DNA of 64,000 nucleotides. Source: Rhodocyclaceae bacterium. Lineage in GTDB: Bacteria; Pseudomonadota; Gammaproteobacteria; Burkholderiales; Rhodocyclaceae. Numbering within the stretch: the first letter of the stretch is position 1; every line of letters begins with the position of its first letter. The DNA lies in the NCBI GenBank assembly GCA_023150275.1, contig JAKLLG010000005.1, forward strand, positions 62,001 through 126,000, in the 5' to 3' direction. The notes beneath the pieces were generated by a model, which was not told the origin of the DNA, did not search any database, and saw only the letters and a list, made by a program, of their open reading frames with translations. This document shows, in pieces, positions 42,935 to 51,539 of the stretch. Both the position numbers and the translations under genes were made by a program.

Positions 42935-44613
42935 TGAATCTCAAGCACATCATTGCCGCCGTTGCGGCCCTCGCCGTTGCCGGTGGCGCCTATGCCGCCG
43001 GTGCCGACCTCGGTCAGGCGCAGAAGCAGGCCACCAACTGGACGGCCATCGTCATGTTCGCCCTGTTCGTTGCCGGCACGCTGTGGATCACCAAGTGGGC
43101 GGCCGCCAAGACCAAGTCGGCGGCTGATTTCTACACCGCCGGCGGTGGCATCACCGGCTTCCAGAACGGCCTGGCGATCGCCGGCGACTACATGTCCGCC
43201 GCGTCCTTCCTCGGTATTTCCGGTCTGGTGTTCGCCAACGGCTTCGACGGCCTGATCTTCTCGATCGGCTGGCTGGTCGGCTGGCCGGTCATCACCTTCC
43301 TGATGGCCGAGCGCCTGCGCAACCTGGGCAAGTTCACGTTTGCCGACGTTGCCGCCTACCGTTTTGCCCAGACCCCGGTTCGCATCTTCGCCGCAGTGTC
43401 GTCGCTGGTCGTCGTCGCCTTCTACATGATCGCGCAGATGGTCGGCGCCGGTCAGCTGATCAAGGTGCTCTTCGGCCTCGAGTATCTGTACGCCGAAATC
43501 CTGGTCGGCACCATCATGATGATGTACGTGCTCTTCGGCGGCATGACCGCGACGACCTGGGTGCAGATCATCAAGGCCTGCATGCTGCTCGGCGGCGCCA
43601 CCTTCATGGCCATCAGCGTGCTGATGCAGTTCGGCTTCTCGCCGGAAGCGCTGTTCGCCAAGGCCGTTGAAGTGCATGCCAAGAAGGATGCGATCATGGC
43701 TCCGGGCGCGCTGATCAAGGACCCGATCTCGGCGATCTCGGTCGGCATGGCGCTGATGTTCGGCACCGCCGGCCTGCCGCACATCCTGATGCGCTTCTTC
43801 ACCGTGCCGAACGCCAAGGAAGCCCGCAAGTCGGTGGCCTGGGCGACGACCTGGATCGGCTACTTCTACATCCTGACCTTCATCATCGGTTTTGGCGCCA
43901 TCACCAACCTGATCCAGAACCCGGGCGACTTCTACGTCGGCGGCGAGCTGGCGAAGGGCCTCAAGGGCGGCGGCAACATGGCGGCCGTGCATCTCTCCAA
44001 GGCTGTTGGCGGCGACCTCTTCCTCGGCTTCATCTCGGCCGTGGCCTTCGCCACCATCCTCGCCGTGGTTGCCGGTCTGACGCTCTCGGGCGCCTCGGCG
44101 GTGTCGCACGACCTCTACGCCTCGGTGATCAAGAAGGGTAACGCCAACTCGGCTGACGAACTGCGTGTCTCGAAGATCACGACGATCTGCCTCGGCATCC
44201 TGGCCGTTGTGCTTGGTATCGCGTTCGAGAAGGAAAACGTTGCCTACATGGTGATGCTGGCCTTCGTGATCGCCTGCTCGGGCAACTTCCCGGTGCTGTT
44301 CATGTCGGTGCTGTGGAAGGATTGCACGACCAAGGGCGCCGTGGCCGGTGGCTTCGTTGGCCTGATCCTCGCCGTGACGCTGACCATCGGTTCGGCCTCG
44401 GTGTGGGAAGCGGTCATGAAGAACCCGAAGGGCTCGGCCTGGTTCCCGTACAACTCGGCCGCGCTGTTCTCGATGACGGCTGCCTTCTTCACGATCTGGC
44501 TGGTGTCGATCCTCGACAAGTCGGCCCAGGCTGCGAAGGAGCGTGCGCTGTACCCGGATCAGCAGATTCGCTCGGAAACGGGCGTTGGTGCTGCCGGCGC
44601 CAGCGGTCACTAA
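42934..44613 (+). CDS. actP: ActP-like cation/acetate symporter
   Basis: A 559-residue SSS-family transporter preceded by a signal-like hydrophobic start. It has the ActP landmarks [57 protein letters not shown]-type loop ([13 protein letters not shown]) and [24 protein letters not shown]. ActP carries acetate, propionate and glycolate with sodium or protons. It is coupled to the DUF485 gene and ends at a strong terminator. The operon lies directly after one TctDE-type two-component pair and before another. Confidence 0.9.
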   Translation: MNLKHIIAAVAALAVAGGAYAAGADLGQAQKQATNWTAIVMFALFVAGTLWITKWAAAKTKSAADFYTAGGGITGFQNGLAIAGDYMSAASFLGISGLVFANGFDGLIFSIGWLVGWPVITFLMAERLRNLGKFTFADVAAYRFAQTPVRIFAAVSSLVVVAFYMIAQMVGAGQLIKVLFGLEYLYAEILVGTIMMMYVLFGGMTATTWVQIIKACMLLGGATFMAISVLMQFGFSPEALFAKAVEVHAKKDAIMAPGALIKDPISAISVGMALMFGTAGLPHILMRFFTVPNAKEARKSVAWATTWIGYFYILTFIIGFGAITNLIQNPGDFYVGGELAKGLKGGGNMAAVHLSKAVGGDLFLGFISAVAFATILAVVAGLTLSGASAVSHDLYASVIKKGNANSADELRVSKITTICLGILAVVLGIAFEKENVAYMVMLAFVIACSGNFPVLFMSVLWKDCTTKGAVAGGFVGLILAVTLTIGSASVWEAVMKNPKGSAWFPYNSAALFSMTAAFFTIWLVSILDKSAQAAKERALYPDQQIRSETGVGAAGASGH

Positions 44614-44636
44614 GCAAGAGGAACCTCGTGTTCAGA

Positions 44637-44665
44637 AAACCCGGGCCTTGGCCCGGGTTTTTTTG
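44637..44665 (+). terminator. Intrinsic terminator of actP operon
   Basis: AAACCCGGGCC and GGCCCGGGTTT with a TT loop, followed by a run of Ts, 23 bp after the actP stop. Confidence 0.9.
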
Positions 44666-44936
44666 TTTACGGCCGCCGGAAAGCAGACGCGCGGGGGCGG
44701 GCGTCGACGACGGTTTTTCGGCGCGATGCTGGCGAGGGTAAGCGGGTGAAGCGTGAGGGGGTGCGGCTGGAGGAAAACGCGGAAGAAACGGAAGGGAAAC
44801 GAGAGAAAAGCGGGAGAGAAAAAAGGAGGTAGGGGGCTATTCGGTGCAGGTTCGAACCGCCCCCTGAGTCGCCGCCTGGGCAGCGAACTCCAAGACCATA
44901 AAAGGAGAACAGCGGGACGAATGTTATAGTTTCACG
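44666..44936. other. Intergenic stretch with purine-rich tract
   Basis: No gene is seen. From about 44760 to 44835 the top strand is nearly all purine (GGAGG, GAAGAAAC, GGGAGAGAAAAAAGGAGG). A -10-like TATAGT lies at 44925-44930. Confidence 0.4.
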
Positions 44937-44952
44937 CTTACAGCATCCTTAC
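44937..44952 (-). promoter_or_regulatory. CTTAC-N6-CTTAC pair before the second response regulator
   Basis: This is the reverse complement of GTAAG-N6-GTAAG, with the same 11-bp spacing as the symporter promoters. It lies just downstream of a TATAGT box and 44 bp before the response regulator start, a position expected for autorepression. Confidence 0.5.
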
Positions 44953-44995
44953 TGTTTCAAACGCGGTTCGATTTCTCTCCCAACAGGTATTCCTG

Positions 44996-45676
44996 ATGCG
45001 CATTCTCATTGCAGAAGACGACCCCATCATTGCCGATGGCCTTTGCCGCACGCTGCGTGCGAGCGGCTACGCCGTCGATCGCGCGGCCAACGGCCTTGAT
45101 GCCGATACGGCACTGGTGGCCAACACCTACGATTTGTTGATCCTCGATCTTGGCCTGCCCAAGCTGCCGGGGCTGGAAGTGCTGAAGCGGCTGCGCGCGC
45201 GCAACAGTACGGTGCCGGTGCTGATCCTGACGGCGATGGATGGCACCGAGGATCGTGTGCGCGGGCTCGATCTGGGGGCCGACGACTACATGGTCAAGCC
45301 CTTCGAGCTGCCCGAGCTGGAGGCGCGGGTGCGTGCGCTGACGCGGCGTTCGAGCGGGTCGTCGCCAATGATGTATCACGGCCCGCTGCGCTACGACCAG
45401 GTGGGCCGCGTGGCGCTGATGAATGGCGTGCCGCTCGATCTTTCGGCGCGCGAACTGGGGTTGCTGGAAGTGCTCATTTCGCGCGCCGGCCGGCTGGTGA
45501 GCAAGGATCAGCTGGTGGACCAGCTGTGTGGCTGGGGCGAGGAGGTCAGCCACAACGCGATCGAGGTCTATGTGCATCGCCTGAGAAAGAAACTGGAGCC
45601 GGGCGGCGTGCGCATCGCCACGGTGCGTGGTCTTGGCTACTGTCTTGAAAAGCCGCAAGAAGTCAGCGGCGCCTGA
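44996..45676 (+). CDS. OmpR-family response regulator (TctD/QseB type), second copy
   Basis: A 226-residue regulator, same length and layout as the one at 40406: E7/D8/D9, phospho-acceptor D51 (LLILDLGLPKLPG), YMVKPFELPELEARV and a C-terminal winged helix ending IATVRGLGYCLEKP. The two are clearly paralogous. It overlaps the kinase gene downstream and precedes the DUF485-symporter operon at 47273. Confidence 0.9.
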   Translation: MRILIAEDDPIIADGLCRTLRASGYAVDRAANGLDADTALVANTYDLLILDLGLPKLPGLEVLKRLRARNSTVPVLILTAMDGTEDRVRGLDLGADDYMVKPFELPELEARVRALTRRSSGSSPMMYHGPLRYDQVGRVALMNGVPLDLSARELGLLEVLISRAGRLVSKDQLVDQLCGWGEEVSHNAIEVYVHRLRKKLEPGGVRIATVRGLGYCLEKPQEVSGA

Positions 45677-47147
45677 CGGGCAGCGTTCGCTGTTCGGCGA
45701 GATCCTCGACTGGATGCTCGCCCCGCTGCTCTTTGTGTGGCCGCTGTCGATCGCGGTGACGCATTATTTTGCGTCGTCGGTGGCAACCTATCCCTACGAC
45801 CAGGCCTTGCGCGAGAACGTCAATGCGCTGGCGCGGCAGATCCGCTTCGACAAGAGCGGCCGTTCGCAGATTGCGCTGCCGGCCTCGGCCCGCGCGATGC
45901 TGCGCGCCGACGAGATTGATCATGTCTATTTCCACGTGGTCAATCGCAAGGGGGTGAAGCTCGCCGGCGACAGCGAATTGCGCGTGGCCGAGGACATGGC
46001 GTATCAGCCGGACGAGCTCGGCGAGATCTATTTCCGCGAGGCCGAGGTCAATGGCCAGGATCTGCGCGTGGCCTACGCCTATGTCGGCGACCCTTCGCTG
46101 CCGCGCGAGAAATGGCTGTTGGTCGAGGTGGGCGAGACGCTGGAGAAACGTTCGCAGCTCTCGAACAAGATCATCGCCAGCGTGATCCTGCCGCAGTTCG
46201 TGATCATTCCGCTCGCCGTGGTGCTGGTGTGGTTCGGACTTTCGCAGGGCTTGCAGCCCCTGACGCGGCTGCGCGAGCGCATCGAGGCACGCGCAGAGAA
46301 TGATCTTTCGCCGATTCGCACGCGGCGCGTGCCGGAGGAGTTGCAGCCGCTGATCGATGCCTTCAACGGGATGCTGGAGCGCATGCGCGCCAACCTCGCG
46401 GCGCAGCATCGTTTCATCGCCGATGCCGCGCACCAGATGCGGACGCCGCTCACCGGCCTGAAGACGCAGGCGCAACTGGCGATGCGCGAATCGGACCCGG
46501 AGCAGTTGAAGAACTCGCTGCGCCAGATTGCAACCAGCGTGGATCGCGCGGCACACCTGGTGAACCAGTTGCTGACACTGGCGCGGGCCGAGGCAAGCGA
46601 GCAGGCGCAGCAGGCGCTGGTGCCGCTCGATCTGGACAGCGTGCTGCGCCAGCAGGTCGAGGAGTGGGTGGTGCGCGCGCTGGACCGGCGCATCGATCTC
46701 GGCTACGAACCGGCGCCGCCCTCGGAGATTCTCGGCAATGCCTTGCTGCTGCGCGAGTTGATCAGCAACCTGATCGACAATGCGCTGCGCTACACGCCGG
46801 AAGGCGGGCGGGTAACCTGTCGCGTCGTGGTGCAGGGCGATTTCGTGACGCTGGAGATCGAGGATAACGGTATCGGCCTCAGCGAAGAGCAGGCAGCAAT
46901 GGTGTTCGAGCGTTTTTACCGCGTGGATGGTACCGGCGTTGACGGTTCCGGCCTCGGCCTCGCCATCGTGCGCGAAATCGCTGAACTGCACCGTGCCGAT
47001 GCGAGCCTCAGGCCGAACCCGGCCGAACGTGGCGCCATTGCCCGCGTGGTCTTTTCCCGCTATCAGCCGATGTCCGCCGATGGCGCCTTCGACGCCCAGG
47101 TTGAAGGCGAGCTTGGCGTGCGCAATCCGCCGGCCGGCTTCGTTTGA
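45645..47147 (+). CDS. Sensor histidine kinase (TctE type), second copy
   Basis: A kinase of about 500 residues paralogous to that at 41058. TM1 is near residues 25-45, with a 2CSK_N-type sensor (YPYDQALRENVNALARQIR onward), TM2 near 175-200 and a HAMP. H box (RFIADAAHQMRTPLTGL), N box (LISNLIDNALRYTP) and G2 box (GSGLGLAIV) are intact. The TTG at 45645 is preferred over a GTG six codons earlier, because the first kinase also starts at a TTG at the matching place in its regulator gene. A 45-residue tail follows the ATPase domain. Confidence 0.85.
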   Translation: MKSRKKSAAPDGQRSLFGEILDWMLAPLLFVWPLSIAVTHYFASSVATYPYDQALRENVNALARQIRFDKSGRSQIALPASARAMLRADEIDHVYFHVVNRKGVKLAGDSELRVAEDMAYQPDELGEIYFREAEVNGQDLRVAYAYVGDPSLPREKWLLVEVGETLEKRSQLSNKIIASVILPQFVIIPLAVVLVWFGLSQGLQPLTRLRERIEARAENDLSPIRTRRVPEELQPLIDAFNGMLERMRANLAAQHRFIADAAHQMRTPLTGLKTQAQLAMRESDPEQLKNSLRQIATSVDRAAHLVNQLLTLARAEASEQAQQALVPLDLDSVLRQQVEEWVVRALDRRIDLGYEPAPPSEILGNALLLRELISNLIDNALRYTPEGGRVTCRVVVQGDFVTLEIEDNGIGLSEEQAAMVFERFYRVDGTGVDGSGLGLAIVREIAELHRADASLRPNPAERGAIARVVFSRYQPMSADGAFDAQVEGELGVRNPPAGFV

Positions 47148-47162
47148 AGACGTTGGCATTCG

Positions 47163-47194
47163 GTCAGCCCCCTGTAAGTATCGCTCCCTAGACT
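47163..47194 (+). promoter_or_regulatory. Tandem GTMAG repeat and -10 box, second DUF485-symporter promoter
   Basis: GTCAG (47163-47167), 6 bp, GTAAG (47174-47178), 10 bp, TAGACT (47189-47194). The intervening TATCGCTCCC closely matches GATCGCTGCA at 37007, so similarity extends beyond the half-sites. Confidence 0.65.
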
Positions 47195-47272
47195 TCCGGC
47201 AAGGAGTGAGGATGCTTACTCCGTGCCCGCGCGTCTGTCCGATGAACGCGCGGCGCTCGGACAGGAGACGAA

Positions 47273-47608
47273 ATGGCCGTAGATGCCATGGATTGGGCTG
47301 CGATACAGGCTGACCCGCGCTTTCAGCGGCTGCACAGGCGCAAGACGCGCTTTCTGGCTGGCCTGATGGTGCTGGCGATGGTCTATTTTTTCCTGCTGCC
47401 GCTGGGGGCCGCCTGGGCGCCTGAGCTGTTTGCCACGCGCCTCGTCGGTCACGTCAATGTCGGTATCGCGTTTGCGTTCTCCGAGTTTCTGATGGTGCTG
47501 ACCGTGGCCGCGTTCTACCTGCGTCGAGCCAACCGCGAATTCGACCGGCTGGCCGAGGAAATCGAAATCGAGATTCACGCCCGCAGTCGGCGCCCGAGGG
47601 TCATGTGA
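47273..47608 (+). CDS. DUF485 inner-membrane protein, second copy
   Basis: A 111-residue DUF485 protein with the DPRFQRLHRRKTRFLAG pre-TM motif, two TM segments (about residues 28-50 and 62-84) and the YLRRANREFDRLAEEI post-TM motif. It precedes an ActP-like symporter, with the stop overlapping a GTG start (GTGA). It is paralogous to 42623 but clearly diverged. Confidence 0.88.
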   Translation: MAVDAMDWAAIQADPRFQRLHRRKTRFLAGLMVLAMVYFFLLPLGAAWAPELFATRLVGHVNVGIAFAFSEFLMVLTVAAFYLRRANREFDRLAEEIEIEIHARSRRPRVM

Positions 47609-49530
47609 GGCGCTTTGCGCTGTTAGGCGCGGCACTGTGCGCCGCACCGGCTTCGGCGGCCGTTGCCGCCATTCCCGAGCCGCATCGCTGGCTCTCCTTT
47701 GCCGTGTTCCTCGGGGTGATCGCCTTCACGCTGATGATCACCTATGTCGCCGCCCGGCGCGTGCGTACGCCGGCCGATTTCTACACTGCGGGCGGCAGCG
47801 TCTCGGGCATCGTGAACGGCTGGGCGATTGCCGGCGACTACCTTTCTGCTGCCTCCTTTCTCGGCATCGCCGGTCTCGTTGCCCTGTGGGGCTTCGATGG
47901 CTTCATGTACTCGATCGGCTGGCTGGTCGCCTACGTGGCGGTGCTGCTGCTGATTGCCGAGCCCTGCCGCAACATTGGCAAGTACACGCTCGCCGACATC
48001 CTCGCCTATCGCAACAATCCACGCCTGTCGCGTATCGTCGGCGCCCTGTCGGTGGTCGGTATCTCGACTTTCTATCTCATTGCACAGATGGTCGGCGGCG
48101 GCGTGCTGATCAAGACGCTGGTGGGCATCGATTACGAGATTTCGGTGCTCGCGATCGGCGTGGCGATGCTGGTCTATGTGATCTTCGGCGGCATGGTGGC
48201 CACCACCTGGGTGCAGGTGACGAAGGCGGTGCTGCTGGTGCTGGCCTCGCTGCTGATGGTGGTGCTCGTCTGGCAGCAGTACGGTTTCTTCGGCGAGTTC
48301 TTCGCCAGCGTGGCCGGTGACCCCAAGGTACAGGCGCGCGTTGCGACGATCCTCGGCGATGCCGCGCGTAACTTGACGCCCGAGCAGCTCGGGCAGCGTT
48401 TCCTTGAACCAGGATTGCTGTTTACCGCACCGGTCGACCAGATTTCGCTGGGGGTTGCGCTGGTGTTCGGCACGGCCGGGTTGCCGCACATCCTGATGCG
48501 CTTCTTCACCGTGCCAACGGTGCGCGCGGCGCGCAGTTCGGTGATCTGGGCGATGGCGATCATTGGCGGTTTCTATGTGCTGACGCTGTTTCTCGGCCTT
48601 GGCGCGGCGATGAAGGTGGGCGCGCCGGCGATCCTCGACATCGATGCCGGCGGCAACATGGCGGCGCCGCTGCTCGCGCAGGCCCTCGGTGGCGGGCCGG
48701 ACAGCCTGCTTGGCAATTTCCTGCTCGCCTTCGTGGCGGCGGTGGCCTTCGCCACCATCGTGGCGGTGATCGCCGGCCTGCTCCTCGCGGCCACGTCGGC
48801 GCTGGCGCACGATCTCTACGTCGGCGTGATCCGCGAAGGCCGCGTGTCGATGGAGGCACAGGTACGCGCCGGGCGCATCGCAGCGGTGCTTTTCGGGTTG
48901 TTCGCAATCATCCTCGGCATCGTCGCCAAGGGGCAGAACGTTGCGCACATGGTCGCGCTGGCCTTCGCCGTTGCTGCCTCGGCGAACTTCCCGTGCATCC
49001 TGCTCACCCTGTTCTGGCGGCGCTGCAACACGGCCGGCGTGATCGCCGGCATGGTCGTTGGATCACTGACCGCGATCGGGTTGGTGCTCGTGTCGCCCAA
49101 CATGACCTATCCGGAACAGGTGAGGGCTGCCGCACGGCGCACACTGGACGCCGCGCCGCAGGAACTGGCGCACATCGAACAGGAGCTGGCGTCCGGCGAT
49201 GTGCGCCGCATCGACGCAGCGAAGCGTGCGCGGGCGACACTGGGGCGCAGCGTCGCCCAGGCCCGCGAGGATATCGAGCGCCTGCGCCATCAGGAAACAT
49301 CGCTGCTCGGCCTGCGCGAGCCGCTTGTCAGCCTGCGCAATCCCGGCCTCATCTCGGTGCCGCTGGGCTTCCTTGCCGTGATCATCGGTTCGCTGCTCTA
49401 CCGCGACCCGCGCGCCCTTGCCGTCTGGGACGAGTTCTACGTGCGCCAGAATACCGGCGCGCTGTTGGGCGCACGCGCGGGCCACGCACCTGCCGAGCGG
49501 CACCAGAACAGGCACCAAAACAGGTTTTGA
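47605..49530 (+). CDS. ActP-like sodium:solute symporter with C-terminal coiled-coil insert
   Basis: A 641-residue SSS-family protein starting at a GTG overlapping the DUF485 stop. The core matches Act[57 protein letters not shown] and LAHDLYVGVIREG. Near residues 505-580, between the last TM segments, is an Arg/Ala/Glu-rich stretch (RRTLDAAPQELAHIEQELASGD onward) that looks like a helical hairpin and is absent from the ActP at 42934. A proline/His-rich tail ends the protein. The substrate is probably a small carboxylate. Confidence 0.85.
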   Translation: MRRFALLGAALCAAPASAAVAAIPEPHRWLSFAVFLGVIAFTLMITYVAARRVRTPADFYTAGGSVSGIVNGWAIAGDYLSAASFLGIAGLVALWGFDGFMYSIGWLVAYVAVLLLIAEPCRNIGKYTLADILAYRNNPRLSRIVGALSVVGISTFYLIAQMVGGGVLIKTLVGIDYEISVLAIGVAMLVYVIFGGMVATTWVQVTKAVLLVLASLLMVVLVWQQYGFFGEFFASVAGDPKVQARVATILGDAARNLTPEQLGQRFLEPGLLFTAPVDQISLGVALVFGTAGLPHILMRFFTVPTVRAARSSVIWAMAIIGGFYVLTLFLGLGAAMKVGAPAILDIDAGGNMAAPLLAQALGGGPDSLLGNFLLAFVAAVAFATIVAVIAGLLLAATSALAHDLYVGVIREGRVSMEAQVRAGRIAAVLFGLFAIILGIVAKGQNVAHMVALAFAVAASANFPCILLTLFWRRCNTAGVIAGMVVGSLTAIGLVLVSPNMTYPEQVRAAARRTLDAAPQELAHIEQELASGDVRRIDAAKRARATLGRSVAQAREDIERLRHQETSLLGLREPLVSLRNPGLISVPLGFLAVIIGSLLYRDPRALAVWDEFYVRQNTGALLGARAGHAPAERHQNRHQNRF

Positions 49531-49555
49531 CGCGCCTGTCCGCGATCGCTATAAT
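49527..49555 (+). promoter_or_regulatory. Strong sigma-70 promoter for tRNA-Phe
   Basis: TTGACG (49527-49532), a 17-bp spacer and TATAAT (49550-49555) lie 16 bp before the tRNA, near consensus, as expected for a stable RNA gene. The -35 overlaps the symporter stop codon. Confidence 0.85.
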
Positions 49556-49570
49556 GCGCGCTCAACTTTT

Positions 49571-49646
49571 GGCCAGTTAGCTCAGTTGGTAGAGCAGCGG
49601 ATTGAAAATCCGCGTGTCCGTGGTTCGATTCCGCGACTGGCCACCA
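49571..49646 (+). tRNA. tRNA-Phe (GAA)
   Basis: A 76-nt cloverleaf with the acceptor stem GGCCAGT / ACTGGCC, D loop AGCTCAGTTGGTAGAGC, the anticodon GAA at 49604-49606 (loop TTGAAAA), a GGTTCGATTCC T-arm and an encoded CCA end. Anticodon and loop identify phenylalanine. Confidence 0.97.
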
Positions 49647-49655
49647 GATTTCAAG

Positions 49656-49683
49656 CGGCCTCCAGAGATGGGGGCCGTTTTCA
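49656..49683 (+). terminator. Terminator downstream of tRNA-Phe
   Basis: CGGCCTCCA-GAGA-TGGGGGCCG forms a 9-bp stem (one T-G pair) followed by TTTTCATTTT. Confidence 0.75.
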
Positions 49684-49774
49684 TTTTATGGGTTAGTTGC
49701 CTGTGCAAGCGCCTTGTAACGGGATTTACAGCACGGCCTGCTCCTTTGCGGCAGATGGCGTGCACGCGGATTAT

Positions 49775-50647
49775 TTACTTCTGGATTCCGTTCAGTTCTG
49801 CGGCACGAATTAGCGCTGGCTCCAGTGTCGCTCGCAGCATGGCTACAACATCCGGCAGCGCTTGTTGGGCCAATTCGTTCTTCTTGAGAAACGCATGCCA
49901 CAGGGCTTGCCGAGTCGCGTCCCCTGAAAACTCATCGGTTAGGCCGACTGGTAGCGAAGTAGGAACTGCCATGCCGCGCCGGATGAATGTGGCCGCGATC
50001 GCGCTGGCCAGGGTGTCGGCATCCAGGGTTTCGCGATACAGCAGCACTGACAAATCAAGGTAGTCCTTCAGTCGGCTGTTTGCCATGCCCAGCAAGGCGA
50101 TGGCGTGCAGTTTCTCCGCGACAACGGTGTAAACAGAATAGGTACGTAGCCGAGGTGCAGGCAGGCCATTGATCAGCACCGGGTAGACGGCATCAATCGG
50201 TCCTGGTGTGACGGTATCGCCGAAGCCGATGTCGATCTGTGTTTTGCATCGTGCCTTGGCGATCTCGCCGCTGATCAGTACCCGAGCGCCGGCATAGCCA
50301 GCTTCCTTGCGGATCTCCTCGGCGGTGACTGATGCCGGATCGAAAACCATGCCATCGTCCACATCGATATCGGCGATATCCCGAAACGTCTGGGCAATGG
50401 AGTCCAAATCGCAGGGCCCGAAACCAAGCAGGTCGGCGTCGCGCGTCGGGCGATGGGGCATGTCGTACCAGAGGGTGAACAACAGCGCGCCCTTGAGCAG
50501 AAAACGGTCAGCATGCTCCGATTGGCTCAGGCGGTAGAGGATGCGCTCCAGGGCGAATCGAATCAGCACCTGATTGAACTCCACTCCCTGCGCCTTGGCA
50601 AGATTGAGCAGACGTGCCCGGACGGAGGCGGCGATATCCTTGTTCAT
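49775..50647 (-). CDS. AbiEii-family nucleotidyltransferase toxin
   Basis: A 290-residue AbiEii/AbiGii protein. The nucleotidyltransferase core shows FLLKGALLFTLWYD and the metal-binding RDADLLGFG (DxD), then QIDIGFGDTVTPG and EKLHAIALLGMANSRLKDYLDL, the family's third and fourth motifs. AbiEii toxins transfer nucleotides to tRNA acceptor ends and act in phage abortive infection. Its ATG overlaps the antitoxin stop by 4 bp. Placement next to tRNA-Phe fits an accessory insertion. Confidence 0.88.
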   Translation of the reverse strand: MNKDIAASVRARLLNLAKAQGVEFNQVLIRFALERILYRLSQSEHADRFLLKGALLFTLWYDMPHRPTRDADLLGFGPCDLDSIAQTFRDIADIDVDDGMVFDPASVTAEEIRKEAGYAGARVLISGEIAKARCKTQIDIGFGDTVTPGPIDAVYPVLINGLPAPRLRTYSVYTVVAEKLHAIALLGMANSRLKDYLDLSVLLYRETLDADTLASAIAATFIRRGMAVPTSLPVGLTDEFSGDATRQALWHAFLKKNELAQQALPDVVAMLRATLEPALIRAAELNGIQK

Positions 50648-51246
50648 TCGATGGCCTCGAGATAGGGGCGCATCACATTGGCGACCCTGCAGATCTTGGC
50701 GTAGCGCCAGAGATCATCGGCCGAAGCCTTCCTTTTTGCCCGGGCATCCTTCAGGGCTTCGAGCGCCACGTCCAGACCGATCTTGTTGCGGTGCTTGAAG
50801 CAATCGGCCACGGTCTTGGCTACGCAGTAGACCCGCAGCTTGACCTGGTCGCGCTCGACCTCCTCGATTCCTTCCGAATAAGCCTCCCCGGCGAACTGCA
50901 CCATCTTGATCGGCGGGTAGTCGATTTTGGGGGTATGGCTGCCCCGGGGCATGGCGATCCAGACCTGGCGGGGCAGTTGGGTTGTCAGTTCATGGAATTG
51001 CAGGGCCGTGAGCAGGCAAAAAACCGCCTGTGGTACCTTGGTGGCGATGGCGACCAGACTCTCGTTTTCGGAGCCCGGACTCGGAAGGCGATAGAGGCCA
51101 CGACCGATTTTTTTGAGCTGGCCAGCGATGCTCATGCGCGTCAGTACCACCCGAGGGATGCCGATGGCGTCCAGATCGATAGGGCGCAGCATACCCTTCT
51201 GGGCAAGCAGATCGATGACGCGCTGGGTTTGAGTGGCTTCACGCAT
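50644..51246 (-). CDS. AbiEi-family antitoxin
   Basis: A 200-residue AbiEi antitoxin. The N-terminal winged helix (RVIDLLAQKGMLRPIDLDAIGIPRVVLTRM) binds DNA and the C-terminal domain (KMVQFAGEAYSEGIEEV ... RVYCVAKTVADCFKHRNKIGLDVALEAL) neutralises toxin. The ATG at 51246 is chosen; a longer in-frame reading would extend into the operator. A near-perfect 15-bp inverted repeat upstream is the expected autoregulatory site. Confidence 0.87.
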   Translation of the reverse strand: MREATQTQRVIDLLAQKGMLRPIDLDAIGIPRVVLTRMSIAGQLKKIGRGLYRLPSPGSENESLVAIATKVPQAVFCLLTALQFHELTTQLPRQVWIAMPRGSHTPKIDYPPIKMVQFAGEAYSEGIEEVERDQVKLRVYCVAKTVADCFKHRNKIGLDVALEALKDARAKRKASADDLWRYAKICRVANVMRPYLEAIE

Positions 51247-51259
51247 GGTTGGAATTATG

Positions 51260-51303
51260 TTCCGATTGTTCGTCGAAAACAAGCAAGTGACGAATAATCG
51301 GAA
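51260..51303. promoter_or_regulatory. AbiEi operator: TTCCGATTGTTCGTC / GACGAATAATCGGAA
   Basis: The 15-bp arms at 51260-51274 and 51289-51303 match as an inverted repeat with one mismatch and a 14-bp spacer, starting 14 bp upstream of the antitoxin. AbiEi proteins are known to repress their operon through paired inverted repeats. Confidence 0.75.
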
Positions 51304-51539
51304 CTTTGCCGGGTGACCGCCGATCCGGTCGGCGGAGCATCCAATCGAGTGGTCATGCCGGCCGTGACCACCGCACCCGACCCGACATGCAAAGCGGATT
51401 CGAGCCGACGACTGTGTATTGATCGCGACTCTTTCCGTTACAACCTGGGCTGCCGGATGCGGCGATTAGTCGGTACATTCACCGCACATAACGCGGAGAA
51501 TGGCTTGTCATTGCGGCGAATTGGGTGTTTGATCTCCGC
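51304..51539. other. Intergenic, no gene seen
   Basis: It contains only a small hairpin (CCGCCGA/TCGGCGG at 51317-51335). Confidence 0.4.

Noticed and set aside
42865..44610. Long open frame on the minus strand opposite actP
   Set aside because: It is an antisense shadow of a GC-rich gene. The product is Arg/His/Asp-rich with no family, while the plus strand encodes an unmistakable symporter. The same applies to long frames opposite nhaD (35326-36753), the serine hydrolase (30799-32256), the VC_2705-type symporter (37363-39168) and the second kinase (45663-47159).
44760..44835. Purine-rich tract as a coding or RNA gene
   Set aside because: No frame, hairpin or promoter arrangement supports a gene; it may simply be biased spacer DNA.
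36900..47272. Sigma-54 promoters for the symporter operons
   Set aside because: I looked for GG-N10-GC cores upstream of the three operons and found no good match; the GTMAG plus -10 arrangement explains them better.
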